This document shows, one piece after another, positions 13,505 to 25,816 of a DNA stretch of 64,000 bases; position 1 is the first letter of the stretch, and the number at the start of each line of letters is the position of its first letter. The stretch comes from Unio delphinus (taxonomy: Eukaryota > Mollusca > Bivalvia > Unionida > Unionidae): assembly GCA_029339505.1 (NCBI GenBank), contig JAQISU010001235.1:32339315-32403314 (forward strand), given 5' to 3'. Under the pieces are notes generated by a model. It made no database searches and was not told the origin of the DNA. It saw only the letters and a program-made list of their open reading frames with translations. The position numbers and the translations under genes were made by a program.

Positions 13505-13826
13505 CCGCTCCGGTGGCCTAGTGGTTAGAGCGTCCGCCGTGGAAGCGGAAGATCGTGGGTTTGATCCCCGGTCGAGTTATACCAAAGCCTTACAAAAATG
13601 GTACTAACAGCTGCCTCGCTTGGCACTCAGCATTAAAGGTTAGTGTTAGGTCAGCCTGGTGTCAGGATAATGTGACTGGGTGGGATATCATGATAAATGC
13701 CTGCGGTATGATGCCCCAGTGCTAGACACCACTATAAACTGCCTCGCTGCAGACATCGTAGCGATATGACTGAAAAATTGTTAAAGCTACGTTAAAAATC
13801 CTAATCAAACAAACAAACAAACAAAC
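13505..13826 (+). mobile_element. tRNA-derived SINE, family A
   Basis: The head looks like a tRNA with an A box (GGCCTAGTGGTTAGAGCG) and a B box (GGGTTTGATCCC). A conserved body follows, with tgtgactgggtgggat and catcgtagcgatatgactg, and the tail is acgttaaaaatcctaatc plus (AAAC)n. Near-identical 14-bp duplications flank it: aattacccatttaa (13491-13504) and aatttcccatttaa (13827-13840). The same sequence recurs at 20700-21021, 25218-25529, 31391-31640, 46147-46433 and 46745-47043. Pol III would transcribe it; a LINE would move it. Confidence 0.88.
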
Positions 13827-13847
13827 AATTTCCCATTTAAGGATCTC

Positions 13848-13848
13848 G

Positions 13849-13933
<85 letters not shown>
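13848..13933. repeat. (GTT)n(GT)n microsatellite
   Basis: Compound simple repeat directly after the SINE target duplication. Confidence 0.97.
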
Positions 13934-13935
<2 letters not shown>

Positions 13936-14622
13936 CTATACATGCAACCACTTAAGAATGTCATAATGCGCACGTGCTTCTGTCATGTGTAATTTTGATG
14001 ATAAAACTTACTGCGCTGATTGCATTAACATATTCATGTTAGGATATGAAACACGTGATTTTTACTTTAGCAAGGTGTTCTTTTAAAGATTGGCTAATTA
14101 CAGTAAATTTTGTGTGAATGTTAGGTATTGTACAATTTTATGTGAAATATACAATAAAAACGGCAGTAGCTTGGTATAAAGGAATTGTTTATATGTTTTT
14201 TAGCCAACCTTTTTTTGTTTGGCGACTCATCGAGTTAGGTAATCGATAATAAAATCGACGATATTGCCTCAACAAAGTTATTTTCGTATTTTGTTTAAAC
14301 TCACATGGGGATCTGGGAGGGATAAAATCCAGCTGTCGTCAAAGTTCACAATAGGGGTTTGGCTCAGAAACCCCTTATATAAGACTGCTACTTTTATTAA
14401 TGATACGACTCCGATGCATTAACACTTATCGTATATGTGTGCTTAGTATGGTTTGTATATCTGTCCTTGTCCCTGTGTATTTAAAATTGTCATGCATGCA
14501 AATGGTATCTTAGGACAGCCATTATTTGAACCAAAATCCTTAACAAGCCCCGTTTAAAGCCCCAATGCCGACATTAGGTGTAAAACGTCGTAAATGCCAA
14601 ATCATCAAACTAATACTGACTC
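13934..14622. other. Non-coding stretch, nothing recognised
   Basis: No supported gene or element was found. Confidence 0.4.
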
Positions 14623-14706
14623 TTAAAAGATTTTGGTCCTAAGCATCGTTGACTTTAATTAAAAGATTTTGGTCCTAAGCATCGTTGACTTTAATTAAAA
14701 GATTTT
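14623..14706. repeat. 36-bp tandem repeat, about 2.3 copies
   Basis: The unit starts ttaaaagattttggtcctaa and repeats at 14623, 14659 and (partial) 14695. Confidence 0.85.
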
Positions 14707-14717
14707 AATTTAAAAAA

Positions 14718-14827
14718 ACATACATACATACATACATACATACATACATACATACATACATACATACATACATACATACATACATACATACATACATACA
14801 TACATACATACATGCATACATAGATAC
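14718..14827. repeat. (CATA)n microsatellite, left block
   Basis: A tetranucleotide run that ends ATAC (14824-14827) at the start of the solo LTR. The right block at 15692-15840 is the rest of what was probably one tract. Confidence 0.95.
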
Positions 14828-15691
14828 TGTTACGTATATTTGATTTAAATTATTTATTTTTAATTGTCAGATCCAAATTTGTCATTTTAGGTTTAAAATT
14901 CATTAATTGGGAGATTATTCTAGAAGATCTCTATGACCTTTGCTTTTCTTGTAAACAAAAAGATGTTAACCTCATTACCTTAATTTCTGACCTTGCTTCA
15001 GAATGTAAATAAGCTTCTAAAAGGATTGGTTGATTCCAAGGACATTAGAGCTTTACTTTAAAAATGATTGGTTGGTCCCAAAGACAAGATAGAGTAAAGT
15101 ATAAACGTCTTTCTAAATTTAGTTGGATCATGTGGTATTTACGTGATTCCTTGAACGTAGTTTTGTTCTGTTAGTTTCTAGAATATCACATGATCCCTTG
15201 TTTACGTAAAAACAGGTATTTAAATTATTGTTTGGGAGAGAACAATTCAGTAGATGTTGGGCTTTTATTATATTAAGATGTATTTTCTGTTTGAGTTATA
15301 TTTTTAATTACCTTGTACTGGAAATTGTGTCAATTCGTTGGAGCAAGATAAATTATTTTATTTATTTGGAAAAGAACATGTGCTTATAGATTTTAATTTG
15401 GATTATTATTAAAACAAGAACTGTATCACGTGACATCGTCAGCCATTTTGGATTACATCGTCAAGATTCGAACCTGGCACTATTAGAACATTTATTTATC
15501 AGGACTCTTGCAATTCCATTAGTGGGTTATTTTTGTGAATTCTATATTGGATTAATGTTGGGTTTGATTCTCTAAAACCGTAAGTTTAAATATTTTCTTT
15601 TATGAAAATAATTGTACTTAATAAATTTATTTTTAAATTTTACAAGCTTGTTTTTCTGTGTTGTTGCTTATTCGACCCTAAGCACGTAACA
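14828..15691 (+). mobile_element. Solo LTR, Gmr1-like subfamily 2
   Basis: It begins TGTTACGTATATTTGATT and ends AGCACGTAACA. It shares the block order of the LTRs at 5950 and 12201: a TATA-like region after cttgtttacgtaaaaacagg, CACGTG at 15427-15432 and AATAAA at 15620-15625. It is clearly diverged from them and is closer to the solo LTR at 39486. ATAC precedes it (14824-14827) and follows it (15692-15695), the 4-bp duplication expected for the family. With no internal region, it is the product of LTR-LTR recombination. Confidence 0.88.
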
Positions 15692-15840
15692 ATACATACA
15701 TACATACATACATACATACATACATACATACATACATACATACATACATACATACATACATACATACATACATACATGCATGCATGCATGCATGCATGCA
15801 TGCATGCATGCATGCATGCATACATACATACATACATACG
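15692..15840. repeat. (ATAC)n with (ATGC)n block, microsatellite
   Basis: ATAC repeats change to ATGC repeats at about 15775-15820 and back. Frames through it encode meaningless tetrapeptide repeats on both strands. Confidence 0.95.
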
Positions 15841-16185
15841 ATTATTTCGTCTTAAAACAACACAATGTTTTGGTGTGAAAATTCAGTTAATAATTTATGT
15901 CCTTGGAATACAAAGTGAAAATTTACATCATTGTCAATTAAATCACAAATAATCATAAATGGTTCGTCACAAGTCCAACTGCATGACGTTCGAGTAGTAT
16001 TCCAAGTTATTTCTAATATTTAATATGTTGATATGCCTATATTCTCGAACGTGATGTGTCAATGGCCTGGAGTGTGATGATGTACTAACAGTCTTTTGTT
16101 TATCACAATAATCTAATCCAAAAATATCCTTCCTGAATTCACTCTAATTCAAAATTAATGTTTATGTCCAAGAAAACTATTAATT

Positions 16186-16191
<6 letters not shown>
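15841..16191. other. Non-coding stretch
   Basis: No supported feature was found. Confidence 0.4.
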
Positions 16192-16259
<68 letters not shown>

Positions 16260-16281
16260 GTATATATATATATATATATAG

Positions 16282-16369
<88 letters not shown>

Positions 16370-16371
16370 CA
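16192..16371. repeat. (TA)n microsatellite
   Basis: Long alternating TA run with two short interruptions near 16257 and 16281. Confidence 0.97.
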
Positions 16372-16499
16372 CGACGATGAAATTCAACAATAACAATTTA
16401 ATGAAGCCTATAAATTTAAATGTCACACAATCACTCGTCCTTTAAGTGATAGCCTATTTCATCTTATGATTTTCAGTGTGAGTTCGATTTTCCACCTGG

Positions 16500-16735
16500 C
16501 CTTTGGTTGTACTCATCTTCTTATCCGATCCTCCCACTCCTCCTGGATTCTACCTCTCCCGACTTCTCTCCTCCCTTCACTTTCCTTCCGTCCTTTATCA
16601 CGACTACTGGGACCACTTTCACTGGTCTGTCCCCAAACTTCCTCTCCAGATTTCCCTCTTTCCTTCTCTTTCTTCCGTCTATAACGGAGACACTGGGACC
16701 ACTCACTAGTCTGTCCCTCGAAGCTTCCTGTGAAA
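16500..16735. repeat. Pyrimidine-rich tract with internal duplication
   Basis: The plus strand is strongly C/T-biased. An element like actgggaccactttcactgg followed by tctgtccc occurs at about 16605-16635 and again, diverged, at about 16692-16720. Several frames stay open because of the bias, so no gene is called. Confidence 0.6.
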
Positions 16736-16928
16736 ATCATAAGGCGTTAACATAGGGTTTATCACATCTCACCTCACACTAAATCATCAATTAACCATCA
16801 GATAAGGCTATTACCTTTTAGGACACGCATACATACACATCGAAATTCCCACACACTCTTACAGGGAAACAATGGCGTAATAGCACGATATCATACATAT
16901 ATCCATACATCATATCACATAAGTATAG

Positions 16929-16930
<2 letters not shown>

Positions 16931-17012
<82 letters not shown>
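16931..17012. repeat. (TA)n microsatellite
   Basis: Uninterrupted alternating TA. Confidence 0.97.
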
Positions 17013-17014
<2 letters not shown>

Positions 17015-18962
17015 CTCATTGTTCTTACAATATTACGACAGCCAGACGTATGTCTGTACACTACACTTCCACAAGCGTACACAAATATTCAAATATTCAT
17101 AGTATTAATGTCTCACAGTGAAATCATTTCAAAGATACCATTCAATTTCTATAATTACATGGATAATGTGCTATGGTAATATAAAATAACCACACAGCGA
17201 ATTATAATAGTATTAATTCTTACGACGGCTAGCAAGCAATACGATTCTTTACAAATAGAAACCCATTCTTCAAAATGTACAAACATATCAACATCACAAA
17301 ATAATTACTCCTACTACGACTTTAGTAATAATACGTATGTACCCGATCTACAATTAAATGCAGTCGCAGACAGCAAAGATCGAACAAATAGCTCACTGAC
17401 CTTTATAGAAGCTACACTTAGAATTTTGTTCCTAAGGTTTTCCCGCCAATTAACGTATGGCCGCCGGAGTTCCAATTCACGGTGCGTTCTGTAACGACTA
17501 TGGCAACTAACGCTCGATGGCCGGGTTAAAGATATATATTTTAGAATAAATCAGGGTCCCACCCCTATCTCGATTCTGACTGGGTAGCGCTGGGACCCTA
17601 TCCACTAGACTTATTCAATCTGGCGGTCCGTCAGCGTATCCAGAAGATAAGGCACGCCCACTCCTTCTGGCAACTTCTTTGATGTACAAAACATCCTTCC
17701 AGCCCAAGGTGCTAATTACACTTCTGACGGGCTTTGGTCAGCTTCCTCTCTTAACTATGGCAAACTTACGTAAGGGATGGTGTTAGCCTGCGGTCATGTG
17801 TAACAATAAATAGTGGCTTGTCCGACTTACTTGATAACACATGGTTCTAATTTAATTTTTGGGTCGGGCAACGCCACAAACGCCAAATTGCATTTCTTTT
17901 AAAAACAAATTTAATTGTATTTATATGAAAAAATGTATCATTCAAATAACATGTTCAATTTCATATGTTTATGTAATTGATAAAATTTTTATCTTTTATA
18001 TAGGGACGTGCAAGCACGTGCTTGTTCTATTCAATATCTTTGCTCTGATCTCTGACATTCCATTTATTAATTTTAACTGACTATTTACTCTATCCGGGCA
18101 ATAACGCCATAGTCGATCATCTCCTAGATAACGATAACCCTCAAAAAAAAAAAAAACACCTAGCATGTACGGGCACCCTAACCCAATATTTATTAGGATA
18201 TCCTATACAAATATTTTGTTCTGGGTGGTTCCTCTAACACTGTGTAGCTTACATGGCATAAAAAAATCTTTTCTTCTAACACTGTCTGGCTTCCATGACA
18301 ACCCCAAAATGGAAGCTTTATTTAACATGTTCTCCAGAACGCCGGAACTATGGTAAGGCTCTTTCGTAAGACATAGTTTTATAAAATAATATCCCGGGTG
18401 GCCTGTTGCAATTATCGTAGTTCCTTAACAGTCAGGATGAAAATCTGGGGTTCCACTCCACTTCTCTAGTTTGAGTGAGACATTTTCGATTAAACGTGGT
18501 AGGAGTTTTTGGTACGACATATTCCATCCCAATAGTCTCAATGTTTCTAGAAACGGTGTGGCTTCTAAGGCAACCACATATAAAATCCTCTTTAGGCTTT
18601 TTCTCTAGAATGGTTGACCCATTTTAATGGTATGAGTGGTTCTTATGACATGCTTTTTCAAAAGGTTTCCATAGTAACTATACTGAAAACTTGTTTTCAG
18701 CTTCTAAAGAACCACTGAGTCATCAAACATGATGTGAATGTTTCTAAAGAGAATGCTCAGTCACTCTATAGCTTTTTTTTATTATAAAAAAAAACTTCTC
18801 CAGATCAGCTGAACTTAGAGACCTGTCTGCTCGTCGACCACGTAGCAAGCATATTTAAGGAATATGCCAATTAATCACTGGTATCGGTGAAATTCTTAAA
18901 TAAGTTAGACATTTGTGGCATACACATCAATATTTCGGTTTGCTTGGGCTATATAGCACAAC
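17013..18962. other. Non-coding region, possible unidentified repeats
   Basis: The subregion 17400-17830 is less AT-rich than its surroundings and contains an imperfect inverted pair (gggtcccaccc and gggaccct near 17553-17597). It could be part of an unrecognised transposon. Frames at 17859-18356 have no family resemblance. Nothing else was identified. Confidence 0.3.
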
Positions 18963-18979
18963 AATCAATCAATCAATCA

Positions 18980-19075
<96 letters not shown>

Positions 19076-19076
19076 G
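18963..19076. repeat. (AATC)n(CTAT)n microsatellite
   Basis: A short AATC run passes into about 24 CTAT units. Confidence 0.97.
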
Positions 19077-19181
19077 GTGGTTTCTTCATCTGTTTAAAGG
19101 CTCACTAAAACAGTTCAGAAAATTAAATTTAAAAAATCAGTGAAGACTCTTACATGGTTGTTTTCGTCTAAATTTCGGACC

Positions 19182-19253
19182 CAGGGCCGGACCTAAGGTT
19201 TTCAGGGAGGGGGGGGCCCAAACTTGTTATTGGGTTAAGCAGGTCCGGCCCTG
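19182..19253. mobile_element. 72-bp MITE-like element with perfect 13-bp inverted ends
   Basis: CAGGGCCGGACCT (19182-19194) is the exact reverse complement of AGGTCCGGCCCTG (19241-19253). GGACC occurs immediately outside both ends (19177-19181 and 19254-19258), consistent with a short target duplication. The CAGGG start resembles hAT-type MITE termini. There is no coding capacity. Confidence 0.55.
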
Positions 19254-19258
19254 GGACC

Positions 19259-20492
19259 CATACAAATGTTTTATTAACTGTCATTATTAACTAAAATCAA
19301 CTGCGGTAATGTCCTTAGTGAGATCGGAAACAGACAATAATGGACAATACTATCTCAACTTCGTCATGAAATTTGTATTTTCTCTTCCCGTGCACTCATT
19401 GCCCTGACTTGGCCGTGGGAAAATAGCTCGTATTGTATGTCATTCTAGCACATCATCTTGACAATGATGTTGCATTGTTTTTTTGTTGTTTATAATTTAT
19501 TTTCATTTTATTCTTTTGCTATCGGAAATTACTCTTAGATATGCATTTGGACTGTTGTAATTCGTTTAATTTGTATCGGAAATGTTATTTCAGTTATCGA
19601 TGACGGAAATAAATGCGGAAATTAAGTATTGCCTTTTTCACTCAGAGTGGGGTTAAAATTTTGTTTATTATGTGCCCGGGACAAGCTACGGAAGCACACT
19701 GCTGGCACAAGAAAGACAAAAGGAAACGAAAACAATCATCATTGTAGTAGTTAGGCGTTGGCTGTCAAGAACATGCTCGACACTTAACATATAAATCAGC
19801 ACTACTATGACTGTTAGTTTTAACGTAAGTACGTGATAGTCATATATACATAAGTGTTATTATAGTGAAAGTACATGTTTGCTAACACGTACGTAAATGC
19901 CTAATATACTCTCTTATTAGCTGAGTCCAACTGCAACCAACAAAGATCATGATCTACCGTAACATAATGCGCATGTTTAGGGTCTATGATATTTGTTCTA
20001 CTGATTACTCCTAACAAACTGCACAGACCAAGATCTGGCGGCAAATATGCGATGGCAGAGGTGACCTGTGCAGTTTCCAGTTGGAATCGTCTTATAAGCA
20101 GGTGCGGACAGTCTGTACAAACAATACTGACTATCGATATCAATGTGGGACTAATATAATACACTGTGTTAAAGAAACACTAACTTTTGCAAAACTTTTA
20201 TGTGATTGATTATAATCCAAATAATTTATATATAAAAATATTTCGCTTTCTGAATCCTTATTTTCTAATCCGTACAAGTTCAACGGAAAATTAATGATAT
20301 ATGACGTAACATTTGAGCACTTATTTTTCACACGAATTTTGCATTTGTTACATTTATTTCATCAAGTGAAATTCTAGAAAGTTGCGATACTAAATACAAT
20401 ATCAGTCATTTATGTTTGCGTTTGCTTTTATTGTGTAATATAAAAATGACAAGACATACAACGACGGTACTTAATTTATACTTAAAACGAAC

Positions 20493-20496
<4 letters not shown>
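19259..20496. other. Non-coding region
   Basis: Only short unsupported minus-strand frames (19901-20331) occur, without recognisable domains. Confidence 0.35.

Positions 20497-20572
<76 letters not shown>
20497..20572. repeat. (GA)n microsatellite
   Basis: Uninterrupted GA repeat. Confidence 0.97.
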
Positions 20573-20574
<2 letters not shown>

Positions 20575-20699
20575 TAGTCAGGGTTTGATTATATAAACTG
20601 TACAACTATTAGCAGTCGTCTTCTTTTCTGGTCACCCGGTACCTTCGGAGTAGCCATTAGCCTGTAATAAAATCTGCTTTACTTAGAAATCAGATTTTG

Positions 20700-21021
20700 T
20701 TTGTGTGTTTGTTTGTTTGATTAGGATTTTTAACGTAGCTTTAACAATTATTCAGTCATATCGCTACGATATCTGCAATGATGCAGTTTAAAGTGATGTC
20801 TAGCACTGTGGCATCATGCTGCAGACATGTAACATGATAACCCAGTAACATTATCCTGACACCAGGCCGACCAGTCCTAACACTTAATTCGTAATGATGA
20901 GCGCCAAGCGAGGCAGCTGTTACTACCATTTTTGTAAGACTTTGGTATGACTCGGCCGGGGATCGAACCCAGGACCTCCTGCTTCCGCTGCAGACGTTTT
21001 AACGACAAGGCCACCGGAAAG
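20700..21021 (-). mobile_element. tRNA-derived SINE, family A
   Basis: On the minus strand it starts at about 21021 with the tRNA-like head (ggtggccttgtcgttaaaac, then B box GGGTTCGATCCC). It runs through the shared body to the tail acgttaaaaatcctaatcaa plus (AAAC)n at about 20700. The A box is more diverged than in the 13505 and 25218 copies. No clear target duplication was seen. Confidence 0.82.
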
Positions 21022-21590
<569 letters not shown>

Positions 21591-21597
21591 TATTGAA

Positions 21598-22373
21598 TTA
21601 TCTTACTTTTCCGTGTCCCACAATATGTCCTAAAAAAAATCACACTAGCAAGGCAGAACTCACTTTTTATATAAATTAACTGTCAAACATGCATCAGTGA
21701 GTCTGTCAAAGAATTTTCGAATTGTTGCTAGATGTTCTATCCAGGTGTCGTTGTAGATGATGACGTCATCTATATAGGCATCACAATTTTCTAGACCAGA
21801 GGTGATCATTTTTATGAGACGTTGAAATGTACTTATTGACCCTTTCATCCTGAATGGCATTACTTTATATTGGTAAAGTCCATCTGGAGTCACAAATGCC
21901 GAGATTTCCTTTGCTCTTTCCGTTAGTGGAATCTGCCAAAATCCTTTCAGAAGGTCAAATTTGGTGACATACATGGCATTCCCGATTTTATCAATGCAAT
22001 CGTCAATTCATGGTAATGGGAATGAATCTGTTTTTGGCACACTGTTCACCTTTCTATAATCAGTGCACATACGGAAAGTTTTATCTGGTTTTGGAACAAA
22101 TATGCATGGTGAACTCCAATCACTTTTACTGGGCTCTATAAAATCATTCTCCAGCCAATATTGAATTTCCTTTTTTAAGTATTCCTGTTTGAGTGGATTC
22201 ATCCTGTATGGATGTTGTTTAACATGTTTGGAATTTACAATTTCAACGTCATGAAAAATTTTGTTTGTCCTTGTAGGAACATCTGGAAATAAGTGCTCAT
22301 ATTCAAATAATAACTTTATCAGTTCATTTCTTTCTTGCACATGCACTTTCTTTCTTTCGATTTTTTTTATCAT
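21598..22373 (-). pseudogene. Partial reverse transcriptase of copy 2
   Basis: Two frames, 22373-22008 and 21974-21660, cover the RT fingers and palm. The first has LPKTDSFPLP at its end and FRMCTDYRKVNSVPKTD before it. The second has FDLLKGFWQIPL, VMPFRMKG and an intact AYIDDVIIY box. A stop breaks the link between them near 22007. The domain ends at the microsatellite near 21590, so no thumb or RNase H is present. Confidence 0.85.
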
Positions 22374-22515
22374 ATCCTGATTTCATTTTACATTGAGCAG
22401 AGTGCAAATTTACTCTTGCGACCTCACAAGCCTTTGACAACTTGTATGTAAAATCGGAAACATAATCAAGAAGATTGATCTCAGTATCTTCATTAGAGAG
22501 AAGTTTCTCTTTCAT

Positions 22516-24127
22516 AACTTCAATGGTCCACGCACAGCGTGTCCAAAAACCAGTTCAAAGGGACTGAAGCCTAAAAATTCTTGAACTGATTCTCTAACAG
22601 CAAACAATAGTAAATGAATGCCTTCATCCCAATCTTTATTAGTATCAAAACAATATGATCGGGATCATATTTTTCAAAGTCTGATGGAATCTTTCTAATG
22701 CCCCTTGGCTCCCAGGGTGATAGGCAGAAGATCTGAATTGCTGAATGCCCAATTCATACATAACTTGTTGGAAAATTCCAGACATGAAGTTTGAACCTTG
22801 ATCAGACTGAATAGATTTGGGAAGGCCATACTGAGTAAAAACCTTTATCAAAGCTTTTACTATTGTTTTGGATTATATATTCCTTAATGGAATTGCCTCT
22901 GGAAATTTTGTTGACGCACACATAATGGTCAATAGGTATTGGTTACCTGACTTGGTCTTGGGTAAGGGACCTACAAAATCTACCATAATTCTACTAAATG
23001 GTTCGTCAAAGGCATGAATAGGTTGTAGATGAGCCTTAGGTATCTTCTGATTGGGTTTTCCTAACATTTGACAAGTATGACAAGATCTACAGTATTTGGC
23101 AACATCACTTTTGATTTTTGGCCAATAGAAGTGAGTCAAGATCTTGTGATAAGTTTTATTAATCCTAAATGACCAGCCAAAGGAGTGTCATGGGCCAAAT
23201 TAAGTATTTCCTGTCTGTAAGGTTTTGGAACTACTATTTGATAGTTCACTAACCACTCATCACCAGCAGGTACCTCGGGAGGTCTCCATTTTCTCATAAG
23301 AATTCCATTTTTAATGAAATAACAGACAGGAATTTCAATGGCTTCAGTCTCACTTATGGCCCTTTGAAACAAACATGAGATCTCAGGATCTTTTTCCTGT
23401 TTGACGACAAGTGACTGTCGTTTATCACCCTGCTTAGAATAAAGAGAATGAATTGTTAAAAGAGGATCACTATGATGAATACCTTCTGATTGATCCAAAC
23501 AACGAGTAAAAGTGACCTCATCAAAAGCCTGACCTATACACATGTCAGCTAAAGGAATACTGATTTCATCAACATCATTCTCAAGAGCTTTCTTTGCCAT
23601 AGCTCTGGTAACTGCACAAGCTTGAAATATATCAGGGAATTCTTTTTTCAATTGGATCAACTTTCTGATCCAAATCAGGATTGTCAGTTACAAGTGGATT
23701 AACCACAACCTTGTCTCCAGCTAAGTCGTTGCCTAGCAATAAATGAATGCCCTCAACGGGTAAAACCGAGACTGTTCCGATTGTCACAGGTCCTGAAACT
23801 AAGTCTGATGACAAATTTACACAATGGAGAGGAACATTAACAAAGCCGCACTCTACTCCCTGAATAAGAACACTTTCATTAGAAGAAGACTTCTCAGAAA
23901 AAGGCAAAGTACCTGACAATAAAAGACTGAGAAGCTCATGTGTCCCTTAAAATTTTCATAGGGGTGGGATTGGCTGAATCACCCGAGTGATATAGAACCT
24001 TTCGATATGAATGGTTGATAATTCTCCATAATAAAATCAGACTGGGATTTATTAGACCCAACAAATGTATTGTTTTCAACACATGACCGTGACCTTGACC
24101 TTTTAGAAATAAGAGCATTTGGAACAT
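22516..24127 (-). pseudogene. Protease and integrase of copy 2
   Basis: Protease: the DTG active site is broken, reading Asp-Thr-stop (TGA in place of the Gly codon, about 23938-23946). Downstream protease residues continue in the 23919-23632 frame (LLLGNDLAGD). Integrase: 23660-23136 covers the spacer and the start of the zinc-binding part. The frame 23139-22873 has CRSCHTCQ and the first catalytic Asp (IMVDFVGPLP). The frame 22851-22645 has the second Asp (IQSDQGSNF) and the Glu region (GALERFHQTLKN). The order again places integrase ahead of RT. Confidence 0.87.
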
Positions 24128-24142
24128 TTTGATGCCTATATT

Positions 24143-25700
24143 TCAATTTGTAGCATCAGAAATAACGTGTCCTTTTTTCTTACAATAGGTACACGTCGGA
24201 AGAGACAAGGATCTAGAATCAAGCTCCTCTGAAGTTTGAATTTTGAAAGTTGTGCTAGTTTGAGTTTTTAAAAGGGCTGGTATTAGGCTGAAATACTTTT
24301 CTGCCAGAAGACTGTTGAGTAGAAGCCTTGTTAACAAAAGGAACTTTATGTGTCAAAGAATATTCGTAAGCAGCTCGAGCAGCATTCTCCAAGGTTTCAA
24401 TCCTATGCTCATCACTATGGACAGTTTTTGAACTCTTCAATTAATATCATTTGCTTGAGATTTTGATAATATTGTTCGACTTTCTTGGCTTAGCACCATC
24501 TATCAAATAACTGCTCTTTTTCTCTAGCAAATTCGACACGAGTTTGTCCAGCTTCTTTTCCATAAATTCTGAATTTTTGCTTATAAGCTTCAGGGACTAA
24601 CTCATAACTCCTTAAAATGCATTCTTTAACCACATCATAGTCACCACTTGGGTGAACAGACAGTGAAGTGTAAATCTCACTAGCCTTACCAGCGAGTACA
24701 CATTGCAATAACTGAGTCCAATGCTCCCTTGGCCACTTTAAATTTTCTGCAACTTTTTCAAAATGAATGAAATATTTGTCTACTTCTTTTTCTCTGAAAG
24801 GGGGCACTAATCTAATATTCCTTGCTAAATCAAAACTTAAATTTGGATTTGAAGTATGATGGTGTTTTTCACTTGCCAGCTCTAATTCTTTCATTCTATA
24901 TTGACATTCCCTTTCTTCCCTCTCTTTATCATATTGTAATTGTCTTTCTTTCTCCTCTGTCATATTGTCTTTCATTCTCTCTCTCTCCTCTTTTTCATAT
25001 TGTAATTGTTTTTCTTTCTCCCTTTCCTGTCTCTCTCTCTCTCCCTTTCCTGAAATTCCAGCTTCTTCAACTCTAATTCCATCTTGAATTTTAATTCTAA
25101 TTCCTTTAGTTTAAAGTCAGAGTCTGATGCAGACTTACTGACTGAAATCAAAGCACTTTTTTCCAAAACATTCTTTTCTACCAAATATTGGACCAAAATC
25201 TTTTTGATATCTTGTTTGATTAGGATTTTTAACGTAGCTTTTTTAACAATTTTTCAGTCATATCGCTACGATGTCTGCTGTGAGGCAGTTTATAGTGATG
25301 TCTAGCACTGAGGCATCATGCCGCAGACATGTAGCATGATGTCCCACCCAGTCACATTATCCTGACACCAGGCCGACCAGTCCTAACACTAACCTCTTAA
25401 TGCTGAACGTCAAGCGAGGCAGCTGTTAGTACCATTTTTGTAAGTCTTTGGTATGACTCGGCCGGGGATCGAACCCACGACCTCCCGCTTCCGCGGCGAA
25501 CGCTCTAACCACTAGGCCACCGGAGCGGTTTTTTGATATCTTGTTTCATTAAAGAAGCCTTGACTGCAGAAAGATCATATTTTCTGGCAAGTTGAATCAA
25601 CTCATCTTTTTTGAAAAGATCTAACTGCTCCTGAGTAGGATTAGAAAGAAATATTTCTACTTTAGATGTCTTTTTAATACAAGCCTGTCAATCTCACTAA
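24143..25700 (-). pseudogene. Gag of copy 2, interrupted by a SINE
   Basis: The N-terminal part reads from about 25680 (NPTQEQLDLFKKDELIQL) to the SINE, and resumes at 25200 with VQYLVEKNVLEKSALISVSK. The frame at 24975-24490 gives a continuous Gag core (PPFREKEVDKYFIHFEKVAE, LKWPREHWTQLLQC, EFAREKEQLFDRWC). A zinc knuckle start CTYCKKKGHVISDA (24337-24143) has lost its last Cys by frameshift. The Glu/Arg-rich linker is present without the long GA expansion of copy 1. Confidence 0.82.
25218..25529 (-). mobile_element. tRNA-derived SINE, family A, inserted in gag
   Basis: A full 312-bp copy with the tRNA-like head at the right end (B box GGGTTCGATCCC) and the tail acgttaaaaatcctaatcaa at the left. 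A perfect 17-bp duplication, tttttgatatcttgttt, flanks it at 25201-25217 and 25530-25546. Removing one duplicate and the SINE restores alignment to copy 1, so this insertion came after the retrotransposon. Confidence 0.95.
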
Positions 25701-25790
25701 AGATTTTACAAAATTTCAAAAACTAGGGGTATTCAAATTTATAACAAAAGTTTTCTTAAAAAAATTCTAGCCAAATTCCAATTTATCTCA

Positions 25791-25809
25791 ATCCCAGACA
25801 AGCTCACCA
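25791..25809 (-). other. Primer-binding site of copy 2
   Basis: The minus strand reads TGGTGAGCTTGTCTGGGAT just inside the 5' LTR. It is a variant of the tRNA-Pro-type site of copy 1, with an extra base or shifted alignment. Confidence 0.6.
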
Positions 25810-25816
25810 ATTTCTA

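Noticed and set aside
13505..13600. Possible tRNA gene
   Set aside because: A and B boxes are present, but the sequence continues into a SINE body with target duplications and recurs at other sites.
15602..15952. Open frames with HTYI or MYVC repeats
   Set aside because: They come from the CATA/ATGC microsatellite and are open on both strands.
16190..16426. Frame of Tyr-Ile repeats
   Set aside because: It is a pure TA microsatellite.
16466..16755. Several overlapping frames in a pyrimidine-rich tract
   Set aside because: Composition bias removes stops in many frames; no domain or codon pattern distinguishes one of them.
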